A stretch of DNA of 64,000 bases, taken from positions 1,736,001 through 1,800,000 of the forward strand of contig OZ244900.1 of NCBI GenBank assembly GCA_965221595.1, given 5' to 3'. The stretch is from JAAXGX01 sp965221595. GTDB taxonomy: Bacteria; Acidobacteriota; Vicinamibacteria; Vicinamibacterales; UBA8438. A model generated the notes under the pieces. That model searched no databases. It saw only the letters and a program-made list of their open reading frames with translations, and was not told the DNA's origin. Position numbers and translations under genes: made by a program. Below are positions 8,741 to 17,990 of the stretch, piece after piece (positions within the stretch are counted from its first letter, which is position 1; every line of letters starts with the position of its first letter).

Positions 8741-9799
8741 GTGCCAGCAAGAATCGACTCGCCCGTACTGGCCGACCTAGCGCAACTCTTCGAGCCGATT
8801 CGGGCCGAGCTCGAGGCGGTCGAGGCCGCCTACACCACCCACATCCAGTCCGGTGGCGACCGCGCTCCGGACGTCCTCCAGGGCCCCGCGCATGCTGTCG
8901 ACGAGCTGATTCCGCAGATGGCGCGGTACATCCAGGCGGGCGGCGGCAAGCGGGTGCGGCCGGCGCTGCTGCTGATGGCGGCGCGCATGTGCGGCTACGT
9001 TGGCGAGCGGCCCGTCCTGTTCGCGTCCGCGGTCGAGTTCATTCATACCGCCACGCTGGTCCACGACGACGTCATCGACGGCTCCGAGCTCCGGCGCGGA
9101 CGCTTGGCCATGCACTCGCGCTGGGGCAACAACATGACGGTGCTGCTGGGCGACTACCTCTACATTCGGGCGATGGAGGTGGCGCTGACCTACGACGACG
9201 CCATCGGCATCGTGCGGCTTCTGTGCGACGCCACGCGGCGGATGATCGAGGGCGAGATCTACCAGCTGACGAAGGTGGGCGCCGCCGATATCACGGAGAA
9301 CGAGTACTTCGAGATCATTCGCCGCAAGACCGCGTACTTGTTCAGCGGTTCGGCCGAGATCGGCGGCCTGCTCGGCAAGGCCGGGGAGGAGCAGCGTATT
9401 GCGCTGCGCGAGTACGGGTTCAATCTCGGCGTCGCCTTCCAGCTCGTCGACGACCTGCTGGACTTCACGGCGGACCGCGCCGCGCTGGGCAAGCCGGTCG
9501 GTGGCGATCTGCGGGAGGGGAAGGTGACGCTGGCGGCAATCCATCTCCTGCGCCGCGAGGGCCGGCCGAGCCGGGCCTACGACATCGTCCGGTCCGTCGT
9601 GGAATCCGGGGAAATTGCGGCCGAGGAGTGGAGCGAACTGCTGGCGCTGCTCCGGGAGCGGCAGGCCATCGGGTACGCCCATGAGAAGGCCGTCGAGTAC
9701 GCCACCGCCGCCAAGCGGTGTCTCGACGTCTTCCCCGCGTCGCCGGAGCGTGCCGCGCTCGGCGCGCTGCCCGACTTCGTGCTCGCGCGGGACCGTTGA
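8741..9799 (+). CDS. ispB: Polyprenyl (octaprenyl-type) diphosphate synthase
   Basis: A trans-isoprenyl diphosphate synthase of about 352 residues that extends isoprenoid diphosphates for quinone side chains. Both Asp-rich motifs are visible: DDVID at about 109-113 and DDLLD at about 237-241. GGGKRVRPALLLM lies upstream of the first, as usual. The start is uncertain. I chose GTG 8741, just before the conserved N-terminal helix; TTG 8699 and GTG 8717 are in the same frame. The TGA stop overlaps the TTG start of ligA by 3 bases. The exact chain length of the product cannot be read from sequence. Confidence 0.92.
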   Translation: MPARIDSPVLADLAQLFEPIRAELEAVEAAYTTHIQSGGDRAPDVLQGPAHAVDELIPQMARYIQAGGGKRVRPALLLMAARMCGYVGERPVLFASAVEFIHTATLVHDDVIDGSELRRGRLAMHSRWGNNMTVLLGDYLYIRAMEVALTYDDAIGIVRLLCDATRRMIEGEIYQLTKVGAADITENEYFEIIRRKTAYLFSGSAEIGGLLGKAGEEQRIALREYGFNLGVAFQLVDDLLDFTADRAALGKPVGGDLREGKVTLAAIHLLRREGRPSRAYDIVRSVVESGEIAAEEWSELLALLRERQAIGYAHEKAVEYATAAKRCLDVFPASPERAALGALPDFVLARDR

Positions 9800-12435
9800 C
9801 GGCCAGCCAGCCCGCTGCCGCCCGCCGCCGGGCCGCCGCCCTCCGGCGCGATATCCGCCGTCACGAGCACCTCTACTACGTGCTCGATCGCCCGGCGATC
9901 AGCGACACCGAGTTCGATGCTCTCCTGCGCGAGCTGCAGCGGATCGAGGCGGCCCATCCGGCCCTGGTCGTGCCCGACTCGCCGACGCAGCGGGTCGGCG
10001 GCGCCCCGCGCGACGGCGTCGAGCGGGCGGCCCACTCGTCGGCAATGCTCAGCCTGGACAACGCCCTCGACGAGGCCGAGCTGCGGGACTTCGACCGCCG
10101 GGCGCGAGAGCTGGCGGAGGTGGACGAGCTCGACTACGTGGGCGAGCTCAAGCTCGACGGCGTCTCGCTGGCGGTGCGCTTCGCAGGCGGCGACCTGGCG
10201 CTGGCGCTGACGCGCGGAGACGGTGTCCGCGGTGAGGTAGTCACGCCGAACGCCCGCACGCTCAGGACCGTGCCGTTGTCGGTCCCGTCGCCGGTGCTGC
10301 GCGCGGCGGGCGTGCCGGACGACTTCGAGGTGCGTGGCGAGGTGGTGATGCCGCGGCGCGCGTTCGCGCGCCTGAACGAGCGCCAGGAGGCGGCGGGAGA
10401 GGAGCCGTTCGCCAATCCCCGCAACGCGGCGGCCGGCGCGCTGCGGATGTTGGACGCGTCGATTACGGCCACCCGCCGGCTCGACTTCTACCCCTACCTG
10501 CTCGTGAATGAGGAGGGTGCCGCGGTCTTCGACTCCCATTGGGATGCGTTGGAGGCGCTCGCGGTGATCGGCTTCAAGGTGAATCCGAACCGCCGGCGGC
10601 TGCACGGCCTCGACGAGCTGCGGTCGTTTCGGGACGACTGGCTGGGCCGTCGGGACACGTTGCCCTACGAGATCGACGGTCTCGTCTTCAAGGTCGACGC
10701 CGTGGTGCTGCAGCGGCGGCTGGGCGCGACCGCCAAGGCGCCCCGTTGGGCGATTGCGTGCAAGCCGCGCGCGCAGCAGGCGGAGACGGTCGTGCGAGAC
10801 ATCGAAGTGCAAGTCGGGCGGACCGGCGCCGTGACGCCGCGTGCCGTGCTGGAGCCCGTGCGGGTGGGCGGCGTCACGGTGTCGCATGCCACGCTGCACA
10901 ACGACCAGGAGATCGACCGGCTCGGGTTGCAGATCGGCGACCGGGTTGTCGTGATTCGCAGCGGCGACGTCATCCCGAAGGTCGTTCGCGTCGTCGAGGA
11001 AGGCCCCGACCGGCGGCCGTTCGAAATGCCGGCCGCGTGCCCGGCGTGCGGATCGCCCGTGGTGCGCCCCGAGGGCGAGGCGGTGGCGCGCTGCCACAAC
11101 GTGAGCTGCGGCGCGCGGTTGAAGGAGTCGATCCTGCACTTCGCGCACCGCTCCGCCCTGGACATCGACGGCCTGGGCGCCTGGCTGGTCGACGCGCTCA
11201 TTGCGCCGGGAGGTTCCGGCCAGGGGACTGCCGCCGGGCCGCTGGTCGAGGATCTGGCGGACCTGTACAAACTGCAGCCTGAACACCTCGCACCGCTCGA
11301 GAAGGACGCCGAGCTGGGTGCGGAACGGGCGGAGGAGCTGGTGCAGGCCATCGCCCGCGCGCTGCGGGACCGGACGCCGGCAACCGCCATGCATGCGCTC
11401 GGCATCCCGGGCGTGAGCGCGCGCAAGGCCGATCTCCTGGCGCGCGCTTTCGGCAGCCCGGCGGCACTTCGGGCTGCCGCAGTGGACGATATCGCACGCA
11501 TCGAGGGCATCAGCCGCCGGGATGCGATCGCGGTCCGGGCCTTTCTGGCGGAGGCGCCGAACCGGCGGTTGCTCGATCTACTCGTCGAGCCGGGTGCAGC
11601 CGACTGCGAGGCGGCCGGGAGCGCGGCCGCGGCGGACGCTGCAGCCCGCCGCGCGACGCGCGCGGTGGAGCCGCCGCCGGCGCCCGCCGACGCGGCGTTT
11701 CGGTCGGCCCTCCGGCGCTTCGTGCAGCGGAGCCTGCACGGAGTCGAGGGGCTGGGCGGTGTGCTCGCGGGCAGACTGGTGGACGAGGGGCTGGTACGGA
11801 CGCCGGCCGACCTCCAGCGGCTGACCGCCGCGCAACTGGCGCGCATCCCGCTGCGGATCCGGCTCGGGGAGAAGTCGGCCCGCAAGATCGTCGAGAGCCT
11901 GGAGGAGTCGAAGTCCAGGCCGCTGGCGCGGCTGGTGTTCGGGCTCGGTATTCGCCACGTGGGCGCGCGTACGGCCGAGCTGCTGGTGGCGCGCTTCCGG
12001 CAGCTCGATGCGCTGGCGGCCGCAACCGTGGAGGAGCTCGAAACGGTGGACGGGGTCGGCCCGCGCATCGCCGAATCGATCCGGGCGTTCTTCGAGTCCG
12101 CCCGAAACCGGGCGCTGGTGGAGCGTCTGCGGCACGCCGGCCTGCGGTTCGAGGAGGCGGCGCCTGCCGCCGGGGAGCCGCCAGCCGGCACGCCCGATCT
12201 GGCCGGCAAGACGTTCGTGCTGACGGGCACCCTGCCGGGCATGACGCGCGACGAGGCCCGGGCGCGCATCGAGGCGGTCGGCGGCCGCGTCACGGGTTCG
12301 GTCAGCGGGAAGACGGACTACGTCGTGGCCGGAGACAAGCCCGGCTCGAAGCGCCGGAAGGCGGAGACGCTGGGCGTGGCCGTCCTCGACGAGGCCGGTC
12401 TCGTGGCGCTCGTGGACAGGGTGGAACCGCCATGA
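9796..12435 (+). CDS. ligA: NAD-dependent DNA ligase with duplicated helix-hairpin-helix region
   Basis: The 879-residue ligase seals nicks during replication and repair. In order: an adenylation domain with the catalytic lysine in ELKLDG (K119), an OB fold, a four-Cys zinc finger from about C415 (CPACG), and a C-terminal BRCT domain (about 800-879, TFVLTGTLPGMTRDEA). It is about 200 residues longer than a usual LigA because the region from the FAHRSALDIDGLG block through the whole HhH module occurs twice (about 460-600 and 640-790), separated by an Ala/Pro-rich linker. The second copy keeps the canonical GEKSARKIVESLEESKS and GLGIRHVG; the first is divergent. The start is TTG 9796, overlapping ispB. 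Confidence 0.95.
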   Translation: MTASQPAAARRRAAALRRDIRRHEHLYYVLDRPAISDTEFDALLRELQRIEAAHPALVVPDSPTQRVGGAPRDGVERAAHSSAMLSLDNALDEAELRDFDRRARELAEVDELDYVGELKLDGVSLAVRFAGGDLALALTRGDGVRGEVVTPNARTLRTVPLSVPSPVLRAAGVPDDFEVRGEVVMPRRAFARLNERQEAAGEEPFANPRNAAAGALRMLDASITATRRLDFYPYLLVNEEGAAVFDSHWDALEALAVIGFKVNPNRRRLHGLDELRSFRDDWLGRRDTLPYEIDGLVFKVDAVVLQRRLGATAKAPRWAIACKPRAQQAETVVRDIEVQVGRTGAVTPRAVLEPVRVGGVTVSHATLHNDQEIDRLGLQIGDRVVVIRSGDVIPKVVRVVEEGPDRRPFEMPAACPACGSPVVRPEGEAVARCHNVSCGARLKESILHFAHRSALDIDGLGAWLVDALIAPGGSGQGTAAGPLVEDLADLYKLQPEHLAPLEKDAELGAERAEELVQAIARALRDRTPATAMHALGIPGVSARKADLLARAFGSPAALRAAAVDDIARIEGISRRDAIAVRAFLAEAPNRRLLDLLVEPGAADCEAAGSAAAADAAARRATRAVEPPPAPADAAFRSALRRFVQRSLHGVEGLGGVLAGRLVDEGLVRTPADLQRLTAAQLARIPLRIRLGEKSARKIVESLEESKSRPLARLVFGLGIRHVGARTAELLVARFRQLDALAAATVEELETVDGVGPRIAESIRAFFESARNRALVERLRHAGLRFEEAAPAAGEPPAGTPDLAGKTFVLTGTLPGMTRDEARARIEAVGGRVTGSVSGKTDYVVAGDKPGSKRRKAETLGVAVLDEAGLVALVDRVEPP

Positions 12436-13802
12436 AACACAGGATTCTGGTCATCGACGACGAGGCGGCGGTCCGCGAGTCGCTGAAGATGATCCTCGAG
12501 TACGACGGCTACGACTGCCTGCTGGCGCCGAGCGGCTACGAAGGTATCGAACGTGTGGGACGCGACAGCCCCGACCTCGTCTTCCTCGACGTCAAGATGC
12601 CGGGCATGGACGGGATCGAGGCGCTGCGGCGCATCCGCGGGCTGGACACGTTGCTGCCGGTGGTCATGATCTCCGGCCACGCGACGGTGAGCACCGCGGT
12701 GGAGGCCACCAAGCTGGGGGCGTTCGACTTCCTGGAGAAGCCCATCTCGACCGAGCGCGTGCTGGTGACCATCCGCAACGCGCTGGACCAGCAACGGCTG
12801 CGGGTCGAGAACCGCAACCTGCGGCGCGCGGCGGAGGTGCGGCACGAGATGGTGGGGGCCAGCCCGGCGTTGGCGGCGGTGACCGAGGCGATCCGGCGTG
12901 CCGCGCCCGTTCGCAGCGCAGTGCTCATTCAGGGCGAGAGCGGGGTCGGCAAGGAGCTCGTGGCGCGCGCAATCCACCGCAACAGCCCGCGGGCGCGCGA
13001 GCGGTTCGTGCAGGTCAACTGCGCGGCGATTCCCGACGACCTGATCGAATCGGAGCTGTTCGGCCACGAGAAGGGGTCGTTCACCGGCGCGACCGAGAAG
13101 CAGATCGGCAAGTTCGAGCAGGCCGATCGGGGCACCATCTTTCTCGACGAGGTGGGCGACATGAGCCTCAGGACGCAGGCGAAGGTGCTGCGCGTCCTGC
13201 AGGAGGGAGAGGTCGAAAGACTCGGCTCGGCGCGCACGCGGCAGGTCGACGTGCGGATACTGGCGGCCACCAACAAGGACCTCGAGCGGGCCATCGAGGA
13301 CGGCGAGTTCCGCGAGGACCTGTTCTTCCGGCTCAGCGTCATTCCGATGCACGTGCCGCCGCTGCGCGACCGGCGCGAGGACGTTCCGCGCCTCGTGGAG
13401 CACTTCGCGACGCGGTTCGCGCGCGAGAACAACTTCAAGCCGAAGGCGTTCACCGCCGGGGCCCTGGCGGCGCTCGGGCAGCAGCATTGGCGCGGCAACG
13501 TGCGCGAACTCCGTAATTCCGTGGAACGCCTCCTGGTCATGGTGTCCGATCCGCAGATCGACACGCCCGACGTCCGCTCCGTGCTCCGCCTGGGCGAGCG
13601 CCCGGGCGGCGGGCGAGCGTCCGAGCAGGGGGGGCGCACGCTGCGGGAGTTCAAGGAGACCGGCGAGCGGGCCTTCCTCGTCCGCAAGCTGCGGGAGTTC
13701 GGCTGGAACATCTCGAAGACCGCAGAGGAAATCGACACCCCGCGCAGCAATCTCTACAAGAAGCTCGAGCAGTACAATATTCGCCAGGAGACGGATGCCT
13801 GA
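12432..13802 (+). CDS. Sigma-54-dependent response regulator, NtrX-like
   Basis: The 456-residue regulator has a receiver domain (about 1-120, phosphoacceptor D53 in FLDVKMPGMDG) and an AAA+ domain with Walker A GESGVGKE at about 168-175, the sigma-54 contact loop GSFTGA at about 216-221, and IFLDEVGDM. It ends in a Fis-type helix-turn-helix (about 415-450, AEEIDTPRSNLYKKLE). It would activate RNA polymerase with sigma-54 when phosphorylated. No partner histidine kinase is in the window. The length and the C-terminal YKKLEQY style are those of NtrX. Its ATG overlaps the ligA stop (ATGA). Confidence 0.93.
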   Translation: MKHRILVIDDEAAVRESLKMILEYDGYDCLLAPSGYEGIERVGRDSPDLVFLDVKMPGMDGIEALRRIRGLDTLLPVVMISGHATVSTAVEATKLGAFDFLEKPISTERVLVTIRNALDQQRLRVENRNLRRAAEVRHEMVGASPALAAVTEAIRRAAPVRSAVLIQGESGVGKELVARAIHRNSPRARERFVQVNCAAIPDDLIESELFGHEKGSFTGATEKQIGKFEQADRGTIFLDEVGDMSLRTQAKVLRVLQEGEVERLGSARTRQVDVRILAATNKDLERAIEDGEFREDLFFRLSVIPMHVPPLRDRREDVPRLVEHFATRFARENNFKPKAFTAGALAALGQQHWRGNVRELRNSVERLLVMVSDPQIDTPDVRSVLRLGERPGGGRASEQGGRTLREFKETGERAFLVRKLREFGWNISKTAEEIDTPRSNLYKKLEQYNIRQETDA

Positions 13803-13825
13803 CCGCCGTCGACCGGATCTTTGAC

Positions 13826-14239
13826 ATTCCGCCGTAGCCGGCCGGACGACCGCTGCGTGCGCGTGCTGCGGCGCGCGCACGGGGAGGAAAGTCCGAACTC
13901 CGGAGGGCAGTGCGCCGGGCAACCCCCGGTCAGGGCGACCTGAAGGAAAGTGGCACAGAAAATACACCGCCCGTCGCGGTCCCGCGGGACGGCGGCGGGT
14001 AAGGGTGAAAAGGTGCGGTAAGAGCGCACCGCGCCCGCCGTGAGGCGGGTGGCAGGCCAAACCCCGCACGGAGCAAGACCAAATAGGGAGGCGTTCGAGG
14101 GCGGCCCGTCCGAAGCCTCCGGGTAGGTCGCTCGACCCCGCCAGCAATGACGGGGCTAGAGGAATGGTCGTCACCGGCGGCCGCGAGTAGTCGCAGCCGC
14201 CGGCACAGAATTCGGCTTACGGCCGCGCTGCGGCGGAAT
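13826..14239 (+). ncRNA. rnpB: RNase P RNA, bacterial type A
   Basis: The catalytic RNA of RNase P, which trims tRNA 5' ends. The conserved regions are all visible: GAGGAAAGTCCGAACTCC near the 5' end, ACAGAAAATACACCGCC, GGGTGAAAAGGTGCGGTAAG, AGAGGAATGGTCGTCAC and the 3' ACAGAATTCGGCTTAC. The outer helix P1 forms between CCGCCGTAGCCGGCC (from about 13829) and GGCCGCGCTGCGGCGG (ending about 14237). P2 pairs GACGACC with GGTCGTC. The ends are set by the P1 pairing and are good to a few bases. It lies between the NtrX-like gene and an amidohydrolase. Confidence 0.97.
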
Positions 14240-14257
14240 CCTCGTGGGGGGGCAAGC

Positions 14258-15394
14258 GTGCGACGTTCAGTGCTCGTGGTCGTTCTCGTCGGGCTGGTCG
14301 CGATAGTGGTGACCCTGATGCCGCGCGCACAGCGGGACCCGTCCCGGCGGGCTCCCGAGCCGCAGCTGACGGTGGAGGAGTACACGCCGCGCTCGACCCT
14401 CGTGGTGGACGAGCACCCGGTGCTGCGTGCGAGGTTTCCCGTGGTGGACGTGCACAGCCACCACCGCCCGGGCTTCTCCGCGGCGCGCTGGGACGCGATA
14501 GTGGCGGAGATGGACGCTCTGAACTTGCAGGTCCTCGTCAACCTCAGCGGAGGGTGGGGGCGCTCGCTGCGGCGGGGCCTCGACACCATCGCCGGCAGCC
14601 CGCATCCCGACCGCATGGTTTTCTTCGCCAATCTCGACTTCCGCGGCGGCGTGGGTGCGGGCTTCGGCGCCCGCGCCGCCGCGCAGCTCGAGCAGGACGT
14701 GGCGGCCGGCGCGGTGGGTCTGAAGTTCTTCAAGGACTTCGGGCTCAGCGTGCGTGACGGGCACGGCCGGCGTCTGCCGGTCGACCATCCGGAGCTGGAC
14801 GCCGTCTTCGAGCTGTGCGCCCGGCTCGACATCCCGGTACTGATCCACGCCGGCGAGCCGCAGACATTCTACGAGCCGGTCGACCGCTTCAACGAGCGCT
14901 GGCTGGAGCTGACGCTGCTGCCGAACCGGCGCCTGCCGGCCGACCGCTATCCGAGTTTCGAGGAGATGATGGCCGAGCGCGACCGCCTTTTCGCGCGGCA
15001 TCCGCGGACGCGGTTCATCGCGGCCCACATGGGCTGGCATGCCAACGATCTCGGGCGGCTGGGGCGGCTGCTCGACCGCTTTCCCAACGTGTACGCGGAG
15101 ACGGGCGCCATTCTCTACGAGCTCGGCCGGCAGCCCCGGACTGCTCGCGCCTTCTTCATCGAGTACCAGGACCGGGTGCTGTTCGGCAAGGACCGCTACC
15201 AGGCTGACGAGTTCCCGTACTACTGGCGCACCTTCGAAACGGCGGACGAGTATTTCGACTACTATCGCCGGTATCACGCCTTCTGGAAGCTCTACGGCAT
15301 GGATCTGCCCGCCGCGGTGCTCCGCAAGGTCTACTACGCGAATGCCCTCGAGGTGGTGCCCGGCATCCCGCGCGGGCAGTTTCCCTCGTCGTGA
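14258..15394 (+). CDS. Membrane-anchored or secreted amidohydrolase (amidohydrolase_2 type)
   Basis: A TIM-barrel metal-dependent hydrolase of 378 residues. One N-terminal hydrophobic segment (about residues 3-20) suggests a signal anchor. The body has VVDVHSHHRPG, an LKFFKDFG block with the likely carbamylated or metal-binding lysine, PVLIHAGEP, FIAAHMGWHA and LFGKDRYQ. This order is typical of amidohydrolase_2 proteins such as decarboxylases and lactonases; the substrate is unknown. I chose GTG 14258 because upstream codons in this frame fall inside rnpB. It is followed by the convergent nfeD-like gene. Confidence 0.85.
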   Translation: MRRSVLVVVLVGLVAIVVTLMPRAQRDPSRRAPEPQLTVEEYTPRSTLVVDEHPVLRARFPVVDVHSHHRPGFSAARWDAIVAEMDALNLQVLVNLSGGWGRSLRRGLDTIAGSPHPDRMVFFANLDFRGGVGAGFGARAAAQLEQDVAAGAVGLKFFKDFGLSVRDGHGRRLPVDHPELDAVFELCARLDIPVLIHAGEPQTFYEPVDRFNERWLELTLLPNRRLPADRYPSFEEMMAERDRLFARHPRTRFIAAHMGWHANDLGRLGRLLDRFPNVYAETGAILYELGRQPRTARAFFIEYQDRVLFGKDRYQADEFPYYWRTFETADEYFDYYRRYHAFWKLYGMDLPAAVLRKVYYANALEVVPGIPRGQFPSS

Positions 15395-15416
15395 GCGGCA
15401 TGTGCCGCGGACCGCG

Positions 15417-15818
15417 CTACCGGTCTCCGGGCCGCGGCGTCACGACGAGCGTCGTACCCTCCGTGCCCGTCACCTCCACGGGGCAGCCCTTGCCGGCGCG
15501 CACCAGCGGCCGGCGGGGCCTGGCGCGCCACAGCTCGCCGCGCACGCGCACGTAGCCCACCGGATCGAGCGGCTCGACGGTCGTTCCCTCGGCGCCGATG
15601 AGATGCTCGATTCGGCGCCGGTAGTCGGCCTCGTAGGCGGACCGCAGCATCGGGTAGAGCGCGTAGTCCTTGATCACCCACGCCACAGGCAGGCCGGCCG
15701 CGAGCCACAGCGGCGCATCGAACGAGTCGTGCAGCCACCAGCCTGCGAGCGCAGCCAGCAGCCAGCCTGGAACCTGGAACGCGGTATACCGCCAGAAGGC
15801 TGAGTGTCGGGTCCGCAC
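15417..15818 (-). CDS. NfeD-like membrane protein
   Basis: A small protein of about 133 residues. One or two hydrophobic segments occur in the N-terminal half (around FQVPGWLLAALAGWWL and PLWLAAGLPVAWV), and the C-terminal OB-type domain carries EGTTVEPLDPVGYVRVRGE and EGTTLVVTP, the NfeD signature. NfeD proteins support membrane stomatin-type complexes. No stomatin or ClpP-like partner is adjacent. The start is uncertain: GTG 15818 gives the cleanest membrane protein, while an ATG at 15890 would add 24 residues of poor quality. It is divergent from ybdK. Confidence 0.75.
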   Translation of the reverse strand: MRTRHSAFWRYTAFQVPGWLLAALAGWWLHDSFDAPLWLAAGLPVAWVIKDYALYPMLRSAYEADYRRRIEHLIGAEGTTVEPLDPVGYVRVRGELWRARPRRPLVRAGKGCPVEVTGTEGTTLVVTPRPGDR

Positions 15819-15922
15819 GGAAGGGTCGGCTTGCCGTCCAACTCGAACTATACACAAGCAGGACGTCACCACGAGACGAGCAGGACACAAGCAGCGTCGG
15901 GCGTCCTGTAAGGTAGTGTCCG

Positions 15923-17038
15923 ATGAAGTTCAAGTTCAACGGTTCGCCGGGTCCGACGCTGGGCGTCGAGCTCGAACTGCAGCTGCTCGATCCGGAGACC
16001 AGGAACCTCGTGTCCGGCGCGCCGCGCATTCTGGAGCGGTCCGGCGCCAGTGACCACGTCAAGCCGGAGCTGATCGAGTCGACCATCGAGCTGAACACCG
16101 CCGTCTGTCCCGACGTGGCCACCGTGCGCCGCGATCTGAACGCGCGGGTGAAGCGACTGCTCGCCCTGTGCGACGAGCTCGGCTACGAGCTGGCGTCCGC
16201 AGGTACCCATCCGTTCGCGGAGTGGTCGGAGCAGCGGGTGACCGCGAACGAGCGCTACACGCTACTGGTCGACCGTTGCCAGTGGCCCGCCAGGCGGCTG
16301 ATGATCTTCGGCCTGCACGTGCACGTCGGGGTGGAGAGCGGCGAGAAGGCGATTGCCGTTTTCAATGCCCTGAGCAACTACCTGCCGCACCTGCTGGCGC
16401 TTTCGGCCAGCTCGCCATTCTTCAACAGCCTGGATACTGGGCTGACTTCGTGCCGGGTCAAGGTCTTCGAGAGCCTGCCGACGGCCGGTCTGCCATATCG
16501 ATTGCTCAACTGGGGTGAGTTCCAGCGCCTCATGACGACGCTGATCAACGCGCGGGCGATCGAATCGATCCGCGAGGTGTGGTGGGACGTGCGGCCGCAT
16601 CCGAACTTCGGCACGGTCGAGGTGCGCATCTGCGACGGCCTGCCGACCCTGGACGACGTCGTGGCGATGACGGCGATGATTCAGGCGCTCGTCGTGTGGC
16701 TGGGCGACCAGTACGACGAGGGCAGCTACCTGCCGCTGCAGCGGTACTGGATCGTGCGGGAGAACAAGTGGCGGGCGGCCCGCTGGTCGATCGATGCGGA
16801 CATCATCGTGGACGAGTCCGGGCGGCTCGAGCGGCTGTCCGATTCGGTCGAGGCGCTGCTCGAGTCGCTGCGGCCGGTAGCCGCGCGGCTCGGTTCCCTG
16901 ACCGATCTCGAGCGGGTGGCAGCCATCCTGCGGGACGGGCCGAGCTACCGGCGGCAGCGCCGCGTGTACGAGGAGACCGGCCGGTTCGACGCGGTGGTGG
17001 AGGATCTGGTCCGCGAGTTCCGCGGGTCGATTCGCTAG
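15923..17038 (+). CDS. ybdK: YbdK-type carboxylate-amine ligase (glutamate-cysteine ligase 2 family)
   Basis: The 371-residue protein belongs to the GCS2 family, ATP-dependent ligases with weak glutamate-cysteine ligase activity. Signatures: TLGVELELQLLDPET at the N-terminus, the HPFAEW and ERYTLLVDR blocks, HVHVGVESGEKAI, SSPFFNSLDTGL and HPNFGTVEVRICDG. The length is normal. In some bacteria homologues serve in the synthesis of ergothioneine or other thiols; nothing nearby settles that. The stop overlaps by 3 bases with the stop of the convergent ABC ATPase gene. Confidence 0.92.
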   Translation: MKFKFNGSPGPTLGVELELQLLDPETRNLVSGAPRILERSGASDHVKPELIESTIELNTAVCPDVATVRRDLNARVKRLLALCDELGYELASAGTHPFAEWSEQRVTANERYTLLVDRCQWPARRLMIFGLHVHVGVESGEKAIAVFNALSNYLPHLLALSASSPFFNSLDTGLTSCRVKVFESLPTAGLPYRLLNWGEFQRLMTTLINARAIESIREVWWDVRPHPNFGTVEVRICDGLPTLDDVVAMTAMIQALVVWLGDQYDEGSYLPLQRYWIVRENKWRAARWSIDADIIVDESGRLERLSDSVEALLESLRPVAARLGSLTDLERVAAILRDGPSYRRQRRVYEETGRFDAVVEDLVREFRGSIR

Positions 17039-17883
17039 TGCTCGTGCTGGACGGGGCGCACCCCCGTCTGGCTGCAGGCGGGGTCGGGGGACGGGCCCGG
17101 CCGCCACGCCAGCCAGCGACCGTCGCGGCGTTCCAGCTCGATCGGCATCCCGAAACAGGTCGAGACGTGCTCGGCAGTCAGCGTCGCCTCGATCGGCCCG
17201 GCGGCGTGCACGCCGCCGCCTCGCAGCAGCAGCGCGTGCGTGAACCCCCGCGGAATCTCCTCGAGGTGGTGGGTCACCAGCACGGTGGCGGGCGCGCCGG
17301 GATCGGCGGCGACGGCACCCAACAGCGCCACGAGCTGCTCGCGACCGCCCAGGTCGAGCCCCGCCGTCGGCTCGTCGAGCAGCCACAGCGCCGGATCGTT
17401 CATCAGGGTGCGGGCCAGCAGGACGCGCTGGCGTTCGCCGGATGACAGCGTGCCGAAGTCGGCGTCGGCCAGCGCCTGGCATCCGAAGCGTTGGAGCAGC
17501 GCGCGCGCGCGAGCCCGGTCCGTCGCCGAGTAGCTGTGCCACCACGGCGCCAAGGCGGCATGCTTGCCGGTGACGACGATGTCCTCGACACGGAGCGCCG
17601 GTCGCAGCATGTCGGCCAGCGCCGCGCTGGTGACACCCAGTCGCCGGCGCAGCTCGCGAACGTCGGTACGGCCGAGCCGCTCGCCGAGGACCTCGATGGT
17701 GCCGCGCGAGGGGTGGACGTACAGGCTGGCGAGACGGCACAGCGTGGTCTTTCCGGATCCGTTCGGTCCGAGTACCGCCCAGCGCTCGCCGCGTCGCACA
17801 CACCAGTCGATGCCGCGCAGAATGGCGCGCTCGCCGCGGATCAGGTCGACGCCCGACAACACCAGCACGGCATCGTGACGCAT
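17035..17883 (-). CDS. ABC transporter ATP-binding protein
   Basis: A 282-residue ATPase with Walker A GPNGSGKTTL, a Q-loop region, the signature LSSGERQRVLLAR, Walker B LWLLDEPTAGLD and the switch VLVTHHLEE. The sequence is nearest the soluble ModF/YlmA-like or iron-type ATPases. No permease or binding protein is adjacent, so its role is open; it may be a stand-alone ATPase. The ATG at 17883 is chosen because upstream codons lack conservation. It is divergent from the heptosyltransferase gene with about 100 bp between them. Confidence 0.9.
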   Translation of the reverse strand: MRHDAVLVLSGVDLIRGERAILRGIDWCVRRGERWAVLGPNGSGKTTLCRLASLYVHPSRGTIEVLGERLGRTDVRELRRRLGVTSAALADMLRPALRVEDIVVTGKHAALAPWWHSYSATDRARARALLQRFGCQALADADFGTLSSGERQRVLLARTLMNDPALWLLDEPTAGLDLGGREQLVALLGAVAADPGAPATVLVTHHLEEIPRGFTHALLLRGGGVHAAGPIEATLTAEHVSTCFGMPIELERRDGRWLAWRPGPSPDPACSQTGVRPVQHEH

Positions 17884-17990
17884 CCCGCCGCATTGTACAG
17901 ACGACGCGCGGTCGCCGGCCGCGTCCAGGCTTCCGGGACGGCAGGGCGCGACGCGGGAGTTCCTGCCAGGCGGGCCGCTAGAATATCGGT

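Noticed and set aside
13821..13826. TTGACA as an rnpB promoter
   Set aside because: It abuts the P1 helix of the RNA, so no room remains for a -10 box before the start.
14147..14257. Upstream start for the amidohydrolase
   Set aside because: These codons lie in rnpB and show no protein similarity.
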